NCBI GenBank assembly: GCA_036250195.1
Contig: JAVHZZ010000006.1
Span: forward strand, 183,593,350-183,657,349
From: Mixophyes australis
Taxonomy: Eukaryota > Chordata > Amphibia > Anura > Limnodynastidae
DNA length: 64,000 nucleotides
Reading direction: 5' to 3'
Positions 56,591 through 64,000 of this stretch are shown here, in pieces (within the stretch, counting starts at the first letter, position 1; the number at the start of each line of letters is the position of its first letter). The position numbers and the translations under genes are program-made. The notes under the pieces are model-generated. The model was not told where the DNA came from. It searched no databases and was given only the letters and a program-made list of their open reading frames with translations.

Positions 56591-56945
56591 GAGTGCCAAA
56601 TATGAAGAAAAAATAATAAACCTCTATCCTCCTCTCTGCACTAGCGATTTTGGTTAGAGCAATTGCAAGAACAATATTGTATTCTCTGTCCCTGCTCTAA
56701 TTAGCCTATGACTACACCCTGCTCTCTCCCTCTGTCAAATGGCGATGGATTGCTGTGGAGGCGTGTATTTATAAAGTTGAAGTATCGCGAGAACCGAGTC
56801 CCGAGATCCGACAACGTCACAATGACGTTCGGCCTCGATTTGGATTCGGAATGGGCGGGAGAGTACCGAGCTGCTCAGCTCGGTACTCGGATACCCAAAG
56901 TTCGGGTGGGTTCGGTTCTCGGAGAACCGGACCCGCCCATCTCTA

Positions 56946-57245
56946 GTCCTGCTGTGCACCGCTGTCACCCTCCTCTGTCCTGCTGTGCCCCGCTGTCACC
57001 CTCCTCTGTCCTGCTGTGCCCCGCTGTCACCCTCCTCTGTCCTGCTGTGCCCCGCTGTCACCCTCCTCTGTCCTGCTGTGCACCGCTGTCACCCTCCTCT
57101 GTCCTGCTGTGCCCCGCTGTCACCCTCCTCTGTCCTGCTGTGCCCCGCTGTCACCCTTCTCTGTCCTGCTGTGCCCCGCTGTCACCCTCCTCTGTCCTGC
57201 TGTGCCCCGCTGTCACCCTCCTCTGTCCTGTTGTGCCCCGCTGTC
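56946..57245. repeat. Minisatellite, right part (31-bp unit)
   Basis: About ten units of CTGTGCCCCGCTGTCACCCT + CCTCTGTCCTG, the continuation of 51300-52123 after the inner hAT element. Variants are CTGTGCACCG and CACCCTTCTC. Confidence 0.96.
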
Positions 57246-58594
57246 ACGCACCCTCTCACTCCTCTGCCGCGTGCCAGCCATAGAATAAAAAGAATGAACA
57301 CAGAAACTTACCAATCTGACGGGCGCCGGGACCCAACAGCCTCCTCTCTCCCGCAGCAGCTTGTTACTGATGTCGATATTCAGTGACAGCTGCGGGAGAG
57401 AGGAGTCTGCTGGGTCCCGGCGCCCGACAGATTGGTAAGTTTCTGTGTTCTTTCTTTTTTTCAATGCTTGGCCCGCGGCACCCCAGTGACAGCGCCGCGG
57501 CACCCCTGGGAGCCGCGGCGCACAGTTTGGGAACCGCTGGGCTAATGGATTTGTTAGAGTATCAAGGACACAACTTATTAAATTATAGATTTAATATACA
57601 AAAATACAGGGCATAAAGATAAAAAAATAATGAATAACAATTAATAGATTGACATAAGCAAAACAGTTTAAAATAAATGGGGATACATTCAGAATAGCAC
57701 TTACTGGAGTTGCATAATCTGCGCCATGGGGAATTTGGCTAGGAAGATGGACAGCTTATCAATGTGGCTTGATTTCCCCAAAAAGTCTGAAAGTTTGTCC
57801 TTTCAAAACACAGGTTTTTAAGCAAAATGAAATGGGATGGTCTGCACAGGGGCAGCGTTTAATGCTAATCGGGGGTTGTAGCCTGTGACACTTTTTCAAT
57901 CATCATTTTCATGTTGCCTGATTTACTAACCAATTCTACTATATGATATATTTTTTCTGAAGAGCGTTACATCGATCCAGTTTTATCATTAATAAATCCC
58001 CTATGACTCTGTCAATCTTTTAATACCAAACATGATTACCTTTTGACAATGTGACATACCATTTCCAAGAAATGTGATTTTAGCTTTAGATTTTCACTGA
58101 TACCACCCGTACCTGTCATTCACAACACTGGTATGATTTCTGGTCCTCAGTATGGAGTGACACACAGATTTCCCAAAATATGAGCAATGTAGACATTTTC
58201 CTTTGAAACCCATATTTCCAAATATCTTTATAGGCAGTGTTCAAATGCTATCTTTGTCTACAAGGATCTCACCTAGGCATATGGCTCTGTCATTTACATT
58301 TAGTGGTTCCTGGTATTTACACTACCTATTGAAAGGAAGTCAATTAAGTGGAATACAGGATCAAGAACAATGGATATCTATGATCTGCATATCTTAAGCA
58401 GGTCTCCTCATAACAGGGTTTGCTTAACTTAATTACCCCCTACTAGGCTAAAGGTTTTCCTTTTAAAAACATTTGGTCACACAATTATCTGAGTTGAAAA
58501 TCAGGTTCATTTATGTATCAATGTCATGTCTTATTAGGGCCCTGACATTCAATATTCTATTGCATCATATCAGATTTATGCTCTCATCCTGACA

Positions 58595-59660
58595 CCCAGT
58601 GAAACAGGAAAGATTCACACCAGCTCAGCTTTGTCCGATTGTGTATTGCTAAGGCCTCGGATTTGTCATAATTTATGGAGAAGCCGGCAAACAAAGTGAA
58701 TCTATTAATTGTGTTTATTATCAGTGGTATAAATTGGCGAGGGTTAGAAGTAAATATATGAAGATCATTTGCAAAAGCTGTGATTTTTACCTCTCTCTTT
58801 CCTACATTGATGACATGGATATTGCTTTGAGAGAGGAGCTGTCTAATATGGGGTTCTAAGCTAGAGTAAAAAGGAGTGGGGACAAAGGGCAACCCTGCCT
58901 GGTGTCTCTATATAAAGGGAAAATATCAGAATTATTGTTATAAACCGTAAAGTGTGTGAAGGGGCTAGGGTATGTAGTACATATAAAGTTTCAAAAGATA
59001 GGTCCAAAATGTTGAAATTTCAACAAGTGGATGATGTAGGGCCAAGCAATTTTGTCAAAGGCCTTTTCACCGTCCTAATTAATAATAATGTTATTCTGGA
59101 CTTTAGACAACTGTGTGGCCTGAATGGCAGCAAGGGGAGCTCTTATCCCCATCACCGACAGCCTATGTTTAACAAATCTCAACTGGCCTGTTGAAATCAT
59201 ATACGGCATGGCATGTTGCAAACGGGTTGCCAATATTTTAAAATCCTATTGAGGAGGGAGATACAAGTGCGGGATTCTTGCTTGGTTTTGGTAGGCCAAT
59301 GATTCTGGTGCTATTGAAGTTATGTGGAGTAGTGCCATTGGGTATATGGTTAAACAGTGAGGTAAGTATTGGAGTGAAATGGGCTTTTAAAAGTTTATAA
59401 TATTCGGGTCCAAACCCATCAGGTCCAGGGGATTCGTCATTATCTAGTGAAGTTATAGTGTGTGTGACATTGGTCTCGGTGATGGGCTCTTCCAGGATTG
59501 ACCTCTCCTCAGGCTAGAGATTATGCAAGGCTGCTAGAACCTTATGCCCTCTTCCTTGCAGTTTGGCTCAGCTGTATACAATGATTTATGGTAACGCATA
59601 AAGGAATTGCAAACTGTGGCTGGGTTAGACACCAATATGTTGTTCTGATTCAAAAGTGTG
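58595..59660 (-). pseudogene. L1/Tx1-type LINE reverse transcriptase, 5' part of the split LINE
   Basis: Minus strand, right to left: ESPGPDGFGPEYYKLLK (about 59400-59440), GEKAFDKIAWP (about 59052-59085), then 58584-58892 with ITAFANDLHIFTSN and LFAGFSINYDKSEALAI. These are L1-clade RT blocks. The YADD-type active site reads FAND, so one Asp is Asn. Frames are broken. The endonuclease is missing, so the LINE is 5'-truncated near 59.66 kb. Confidence 0.88.
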
Positions 59661-59669
59661 ATTCAAGTT

Positions 59670-60395
59670 TTGGATCGCAACATTTAGTATTTTAAAAGCA
59701 AGTAATACATATATTTTTATTTGGAAGTTTGCTGCTCACAGTTAAACTGCACAATGTTTTTTGTCCACTAAAAAGTTCAGTTGTCACTGATACTGCCCCG
59801 CACACATCAAATTCAGATTGAAACACTTTAGCTTTTAAAAGTAATAAATATATATTTTAATTTGGGGTGGGGGGGAGGGTGTTACTCAGAGACAAACAGC
59901 ACCCTGTTTTTTGACCTCTTAGTGGTAGAGATGTCACTGATACTGCCCCTTACACAATTGCTTTCAGATTTAAATACTTGGGGGGAATTCAATTCCCCCT
60001 GAATTAGTGCGGCGTTAAATGTATTACCATAATTACGGTAATTTTAACCCGGCTTTCTGCTCACAGCTCAGGGAGCTGCGAGCAAAACGCAGGCGTTGAA
60101 ATTACCATAATAACGGTAATAATGCGCAGGCCGCGTTACTTTTACCAGTAACGCGGCCAATTGAATTCCCCCCTTGGAATTTTAAAAGCAAAAAATATAT
60201 AATCTATCTATCTATCTAAATATATATATTTTTGCAATGTGCTGCTCAGTCAAACAGCACTCTGTTTTTTGGCCGCTTACTAGTAAAGATGTCACTGATA
60301 CTGCCCCTCACACAATTGCTTTCAGATTGAAACACTTAATATTTTAAAAGCAATAAATATTCTTTTATTGGGGTGTGCCCTCCAGAGTCAAACAA
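59670..60395 (+). repeat. Dispersed tandem array (third block)
   Basis: Units start near 59728 (GTTTGCTGCTCACAGTTAAA), 59878 (GTGTTACTCAGAGACAAACA) and 60237 (ATGTGCTGCTCAGTCAAACA), and a final partial near 60370 (GGTGTGCCCTCCAGAGTCAA). Each has TGTCACTGATACTGCCCC and CAGATTGAAACACTT. Unit length is 145-160 bp. A MITE (59981-60175) and TATC/TA microsatellites expand one unit. Confidence 0.85.
59981..60175. mobile_element. Harbinger-type MITE in the tandem array
   Basis: GGGGGAATTCAATTCCCCC at the left and GGCCAATTGAATTCCCCCC at the right are inverted ends in CTTGG sequence. Inside, ATTACCATAATTACGGTAAT and its complement pair. Structure and terminal ATTCAATT match the MITE at 31224. The exact TSD is blurred by the G/C runs. 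Confidence 0.75.
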
Positions 60396-60930
60396 CACCT
60401 AGGGCTAGATTTACTATCAGGCGTGTTTGTAAACCCGCCGACTTTCGGCGGATTTGGCGGCGGTTTTGCCATCGCCGGATTTACTAAGGCTAAACCCGCT
60501 GTTCAAACGGCCATAAATGATGTTTCCAAACCCGCCTCTGTATACATCGCCATGACGGTTTCAACAATGTTCAACATACAAACAGCCGGATTTACTATTA
60601 GGGGGTTTATAAAGCCGCCGGAAAACCGCCATTCAAAAGACCAAAATGAAAGCGCTGCTTGTGAGCGGCGAGATTGTTCAAACAGTGTGCTGTTTCAGAT
60701 ATTTGGGCAATCAGAACAGAAGGAAAAGGGCCATTTCATGTTCAAAGTTTTTTCCTTTGGGATTGTATATGTTAAAAGGCCAGTGTCTTGTAATTGCAGT
60801 GTTGTTTTGGTTTCTTTTTCTCTTGTGTCTTCCCACCATGCAATTTATTTACTGATTTAGTAGAGGGGTGTTATAGCGTACCTTTGTACTTTGGTAAACT
60901 AGGTTCAGGTTACTAGAATAATCTGGTTGG

Positions 60931-61149
60931 GTGGCTATGTATGCACCTGAAAAGGGGTTTGATATTATCCTGGCTGGCTGTTTGATACATAATCTAGCAA
61001 TACATCAACTTACCCCACCGATTATTGCAGTAGACAGTGAAGAAGAAGGGGTCCGTGTCGCATCTGGTGATGTGCAGAGCACAGAGGGCGGAAGGGAGAT
61101 TAGAGACCGTCTAATTGCAAACTACTTTACGTGTAAGTACATAGTATGA
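60931..61149 (+). pseudogene. Harbinger transposase C-terminus (remnant)
   Basis: The plus strand reads YAPEKGFDIILAGCLIHNLA, IHQLTPPIIAVDSEEEGVRV and GGREIRDRLIANYF. The Y(S/A)PEK...IIxACCxLHN block and the final RDxLIxxYF are the end of HARBI1-type DDE transposases. The upstream catalytic part is absent from 60586-60930, so an internal deletion removed most of the gene. AATAAA at 61415 could have been its poly(A) signal. Confidence 0.85.
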
Positions 61150-61399
61150 AAAACATTTTTTGCTCAAAAATTTGTTTTATGTGAGTGCAATTTTTATATT
61201 TTATTTTAAATGTTTTGTAAATTGGAACCTTTAAAAACAGGATAGTGTGTACTCCTCATGTGGTAAATATGAACATCCCTGGATTGTGACAGTCAGAGGT
61301 CAATGTTTAAGTGAAATTAGTGCATAGTTTTTAAAACATCAGTATACTCTTGTTTAATTAGCAGAAAAGAAACACTGACACCATAGAAATTTAACTGCA

Positions 61400-61405
61400 T
61401 TTATT
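61400..61405 (-). promoter_or_regulatory. Poly(A) signal of the Harbinger Myb-like gene
   Basis: AATAAA on the minus strand 75 bp beyond the stop codon at 61480. It supports exon 3 as the terminal exon. Confidence 0.65.
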
Positions 61406-61479
61406 GCAGAACACAATAAATAATAACGTATAATGCTTACGCAAACTTGTGAAAACATGAAGCAATAATAATTATTGCA

Positions 61480-62105
61480 CTACCGACGTCTTTTTGCAGG
61501 CATATCACAATGCTTGGTGCCACTCTCTCCCCTCCCTCGCCCACCCCTGGTGCGAGCACCTCTCCTTGGAGGAGTACTCTGTACAGATGTGCTAGGCGTA
61601 CTAGCGGTACTGGTGGTGGCGGAAGACATAGGTGCCGGTAAACGGGCTACAATTTCTGAATGTAGTTGCCCTGCCAGCCGGGTCACATTGGCATTCCCCT
61701 CACGTACTGTGGAATGTAAGGCCTCCACAGCCCCAGTCATTTGGGCCAGCTGCACATTGGTCTGTTCTAAAGCTGTTGCCAGACGGTTGATTCCAGCAGG
61801 GAGTTGACTATTGGAGCGGTGTATCCGCCTCAACTGGGCCGCAATTTGGGACATGTGGCGAGTTTGCCTGTCCATGAATAATGTCTGTTGCTGCTGGAAT
61901 GCGCCAATAGACAGCGCCATTTCTCTGGCTGGGTCCATAGGTGCAGGTGCAGGTTGGTGGTGTGATGGTTCAGCAGGGCCAGGTGAAACTTCCTGGAGGC
62001 CAGACACAGGGGCATCCACTGTTACCAGGGTGATGGTTGTTAGATCCTCTGGCTCAGGGGACATTTCCAGGGACTCCGCCTGAGGTGGCTGGTATGAAGA
62101 GGGCC
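61480..62105 (-). CDS. Harbinger Myb-like protein, exon 3 (C-terminal)
   Basis: Acceptor ATACACAG; it joins exon 2 in phase 1 and reads GPSSYQPPQAESLEMSPEPE, then a Pro-rich part, ALSIGAFQQQQTLFMDRQTR and RLATALEQTNVQLAQMTGAV (helical, coiled-coil-like). It ends in the basic tail PPRRGARTRGGRGRGE ... MPAKRRR before the stop. The basic tail is a likely nuclear signal and the helical part a likely oligomerisation or transposase-contact surface (inference). No stop or frameshift in 208 codons. Confidence 0.85.
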
Positions 62106-62342
62106 CTGTGTATGAAAAATGACGGTAAGTATATAGTATATAATATGTTTGTATATTGCATTCTGAACACTGGATAGGAAAGAATAATCTTTAGCAACTA
62201 CAGATTCTTTCACAATGTTTGCATTCCTGATTTCTAGTCCTATGCTACCTGCTTACGGATGCACTTATTATCCTTTTAATACCCATTATCATTAGGACTG
62301 TGTAGTACATGCTGGGTTATTTTGACTAAAGTGCATGCTATC

Positions 62343-62465
62343 AAAAGTGGAGATGTTGCCTATAGCAACCAATCAGATTTTAGCTGTCATTTTGTTGAAT
62401 GCAATAAATAAAGTAAAGGTATATTCTGATGGGTTTCTATAGGCAACATATCAGTTGAGTAAAAT
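62343..62465. mobile_element. Fold-back MITE fragment in the Myb-like gene's second intron
   Basis: AAAAGTGGAGATGTTGCCTA, then TAGCAACCAATCAGATTTTA at the left and TTTCTATAGGCAACATATC at the right: the family of 6388, 23485 and 25101. It is truncated and lies within intron 62106-62583. Confidence 0.7.
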
Positions 62466-62583
62466 GTAGCCCTAACTTCTCATTGCAAACAATAAAAAGA
62501 AAAAAAAAAACAACATTGACAGCAACATTTGCACAGAAAATCAAGTAACTCCATTATTTCTCTCCTAAACAGAAATCACGCAC

Positions 62584-62667
62584 CTGCTTGCTCGTCTGTG
62601 CCCGAATCTCTCGCTGAAGGTGGAGGTGTAGGTCTGGCACTGGGACTGAACTGCGGTCCTGGCGATT
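62584..62667 (-). CDS. Harbinger Myb-like protein, exon 2
   Basis: 84 bp, acceptor ACATCCAG and donor GCAG|GTGCGT, phase 1 to phase 1. It reads ESPGPQFSPSARPTPPPSAR, then DSGTDEQAG, a Pro/Ser linker. Both junctions close the frame between exons 1 and 3, which is the main support. Confidence 0.85.
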
Positions 62668-62930
62668 CTGGATGTATTAGAAAAAGCATACAATGTATTT
62701 CCAGAAAAAAACAATTTCCAAATATACTGTTTATTGCACAAATGTGTTTGCAAATTTTTTTTTTTTTCTATGAGAAAAAAAAACCTTTACAAACTATTAG
62801 AGGCAAATATACACTTTGAAAAACAAAACAAAAATTTTTTTTAAGAAAAAACGTTTGCAAAGAGAAAAGCAGTTTTAAAAAGAGAAAAGCAGTTAAAATA
62901 CTGTTAGGGTAAAAAAAACAAATAACTCAC

Positions 62931-63435
62931 CAACTACTTGGCCAAAAGAGGGCGAGTCGGTGTCCTGGACATTTATGCCCTCTACAATTTCAGCCGGCAT
63001 TATCTGGCGCAGCTCCTCCTCGTACGTGGTGTACTCCATACGAAGTGGGGGGCCACCACCCGTGCGCCTTGTCGACCTCCTTTCCTGGGCCATCTTCTCT
63101 TTAAGCCTCCTCTTAATATCAGAGAAGCGCTTGCGGCAGTGTGCCACTGTCCGCTTCAGTGGGCCCACCGCGTTCACGGCATCACAGACTCTCCCCCACA
63201 GTTGGTGACGCCGCCTTAGAGGAGTCCGGGCTGCCAGGTTCCCTAGGATGACCTCGTAGCAGGGAATGATGTTGTGCACCAACACACAATTCTCATCATG
63301 TGAGAAGCGCACATTCCTCCCTGTCTTGGTCTTCCTGCCCTGTCCTGTCTCCTCAACCTCTCCCTCTCCCTCCTCTGACCCCTCAACCTCCATCTCCCTC
63401 TCCTCAGCCTGTTCTCCCCTCCTATCTCTGGACAT
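62931..63435 (-). CDS. Harbinger Myb/SANT-like DNA-binding protein, exon 1
   Basis: It starts MSRDRRGEQAEEREMEVEGS (Met at 63435; an upstream in-frame Met adds nine residues) and ends GQVVG at donor GTTG|GTGAGT. After an acidic lead, residues about 41-118 form a trihelical Myb/SANT-like domain: RFSHDENCVLVHNIIPCYEV, RRRHQLWGRVCDAVNAVG and KRTVAHCRKRFSDIKRRLKE. Such proteins accompany Harbinger transposases, bind transposon ends and carry the transposase into the nucleus. With exons 2 and 3 the protein has 404 residues without a defect. Domestication into a host gene is possible but not shown. Confidence 0.88.
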
Positions 63436-64000
63436 TTTTACCCAGAAGACAGAAAAACACAAAACACTGAAGGACTTACAAACACAAAGAACAAACTACA
63501 CTACCTACAGACACACTCTCCACACAGTCACACACAAGTAACACAGACCAAGGACAAATACAAAAAATACAAGACAGAAAATAAATGAGAAAATAAATGT
63601 ACAAAACAGGAAAAAACCACAGGACTACTCACACTTCAATCAGATATCGCTCCACCAATCCACCAAACTCCAACTCTCACCAACTCTTAGCAAACCACTA
63701 TCCTCCAAACTCCTCTCACAAAACTCCTCAAACCCCTATCAAAGAAAAAGTGTCAGGCCAGTGGTTTATATAGGCCTTGTGATGTCAAATCTCCTGATTT
63801 TTAAAATAGCCAATAGTAACAGGCCAGGAGACAGGTGTAATTTTCAAAAAAACCGCCTTTACACAAAAGCGCCATCATTTAAAGCAAAAGCGCCATGTTC
63901 TATTCAAAGCCGCCGGCGGCTTTGAGCATTACATCCCGCCGTTACATCGCCGGCGGCTTCAAATTGAAGCTGAAATGCGCCCATTAGTAAATCCGGCTGT
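63436..64000. other. 5' flank of the Myb-like gene and Harbinger right end
   Basis: The non-coding flank should hold the promoter of the Myb-like gene. The last 160 bases are the GC-rich subterminal zone of the transposon (AAAGCGCCAT repeats, AGCCGCCGGCGGCT palindrome, CATCGCCGGCGGC) and the terminal repeat. The outer boundary and TSD lie beyond the window. Confidence 0.6.

Larger units (their letters stand above)
52124..56945. mobile_element. 4.8-kb hAT element inside the minisatellite, TSD GTCCTGCT
   Basis: It starts TAGAGATGGTCACTGACC and ends GACCCGCCCATCTCTA; TAGAGATGG is the shared terminal repeat. GTCCTGCT flanks both ends (52116-52123; 56946-56953). The left subterminal zone is full of TTTTGG repeats (52145-52275); the right one has CGGTTCTCGGAGAACCG and GAGCTGCTCAGCTC palindromes. 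It contains a plus-strand hAT transposase fossil, a minus-strand 238-codon ORF and fourteen 100-bp repeats. Confidence 0.92.
51142..57539. mobile_element. hAT element with 31-bp minisatellite, TSD GGCTAATG
   Basis: It begins CAGTGGTTCCCAAACTTTTG and ends CAGTTTGGGAACCGCTG, with perfect 8-bp GGCTAATG at 51134-51141 and 57540-57547. Near both ends are GCGGCACCC boxes. Inside, ACTTACCAATCTGACGGGCG (57307) pairs with CGCCCGACAGATTGGTAAGT (57421). No transposase of its own. Without the 4.8-kb inner hAT element it is about 1.57 kb, over half of it minisatellite. Confidence 0.93.
50746..58594. mobile_element. Solo LTR, TSD CCCAG, enclosing nested hAT elements
   Basis: It starts TGTCACGAACACGCTCCCAG and ends GCTCTCATCCTGACA, giving TGTCA...TGACA ends. 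CCCAG lies on both sides (50741-50745; 58595-58599). LINE sequence resumes on both flanks. Removing the hAT element (51142-57539) and one TSD copy leaves about 1.44 kb, a plausible LTR length, with no internal coding region, hence a solo LTR left by recombination. Relatives lie at 32560-34098 and, diverged, at 4800-6180. Confidence 0.88.
60403..64000. mobile_element. Harbinger element, cut by the window edge
   Basis: Terminal-repeat-like sequence occurs at 60403 (GGGCTAGATTTACTATCAGG), 60586 (CAGCCGGATTTACTATTAGG) and, inverted, at the window end (CATTAGTAAATCCGGCTG). The best pair is 60586 with the right edge; 60403 may be an outer related MITE. GC-rich subterminal boxes (GCCGCCGG, CGCCATTT-type) occur at both ends. 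The two genes expected of an autonomous Harbinger face each other: a transposase remnant (+) and an intact Myb-like gene (-). Confidence 0.85.

Noticed and set aside
56708..57386. Plus-strand frames of 191 and 133 codons
   Set aside because: They run across the transposon end and the same minisatellite; no independent coding signal.
60375..60860. Plus-strand 161-codon frame at the Harbinger left end
   Set aside because: It covers terminal and subterminal repeats of the transposon and has no similarity to transposase, whose remnant begins only at 60931.

Overview
This is repeat-rich vertebrate nuclear DNA, most likely from a frog or toad. The evidence is spliced collagen exons, an intronless ARF-type GTPase, a tRNA-derived SINE with an L2-like tail, L2 and L1/Tx1-type LINEs, Tc1/mariner, hAT and Harbinger DNA transposons, and fold-back MITEs of types I associate with anurans. 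The species cannot be named from the sequence alone. || Host genes. A collagen gene runs on the minus strand from a signal-peptide exon near 24.7 kb to the left edge, where it is cut off. I find ten exons, one of them with unresolved boundaries. They encode a secreted protein with an acidic Thr/Pro-rich N-terminal region, a short Cys-rich segment, then Gly-X-Y triple helix with interruptions. One intron is about 16.5 kb long and full of transposons. Upstream on the same strand is an intact single-exon ARF-like GTPase of 189 residues (29410-29979). Part of its 5' flank is repeated about 1.7 kb further upstream. || Mobile DNA. Much of the rest is transposons, many with readable ends and target-site duplications (TSDs). 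Seven hAT-type elements share CAGGGCC termini: five have perfect 8-bp TSDs with canonical ends, one has a perfect TSD with a mutated left end, and one has a 7/8 TSD. One of them (34768-43157) has swollen to 8.4 kb because it contains a VNTR of roughly 230 units of 30-35 bp. || Nested block 48.4-60.4 kb. A tandem array of roughly 150-bp units holds a 5'-truncated LINE. The LINE holds a solo LTR (TSD CCCAG). The LTR holds a hAT element (TSD GGCTAATG) with a 31-bp minisatellite. That minisatellite holds another hAT element (TSD GTCCTGCT) with fourteen 100-bp repeats next to a 238-codon ORF. || Right end, 60.4-64 kb. A Harbinger element is cut by the window edge. Its transposase has lost all but a C-terminal remnant. 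Its partner Myb/SANT-like gene is intact as three exons whose junctions all close in frame (404 residues). || Most apparent ORFs in the two GC-rich minisatellites (34.9-42.4 kb; 51.3-57.3 kb) are products of the repeats, not genes.
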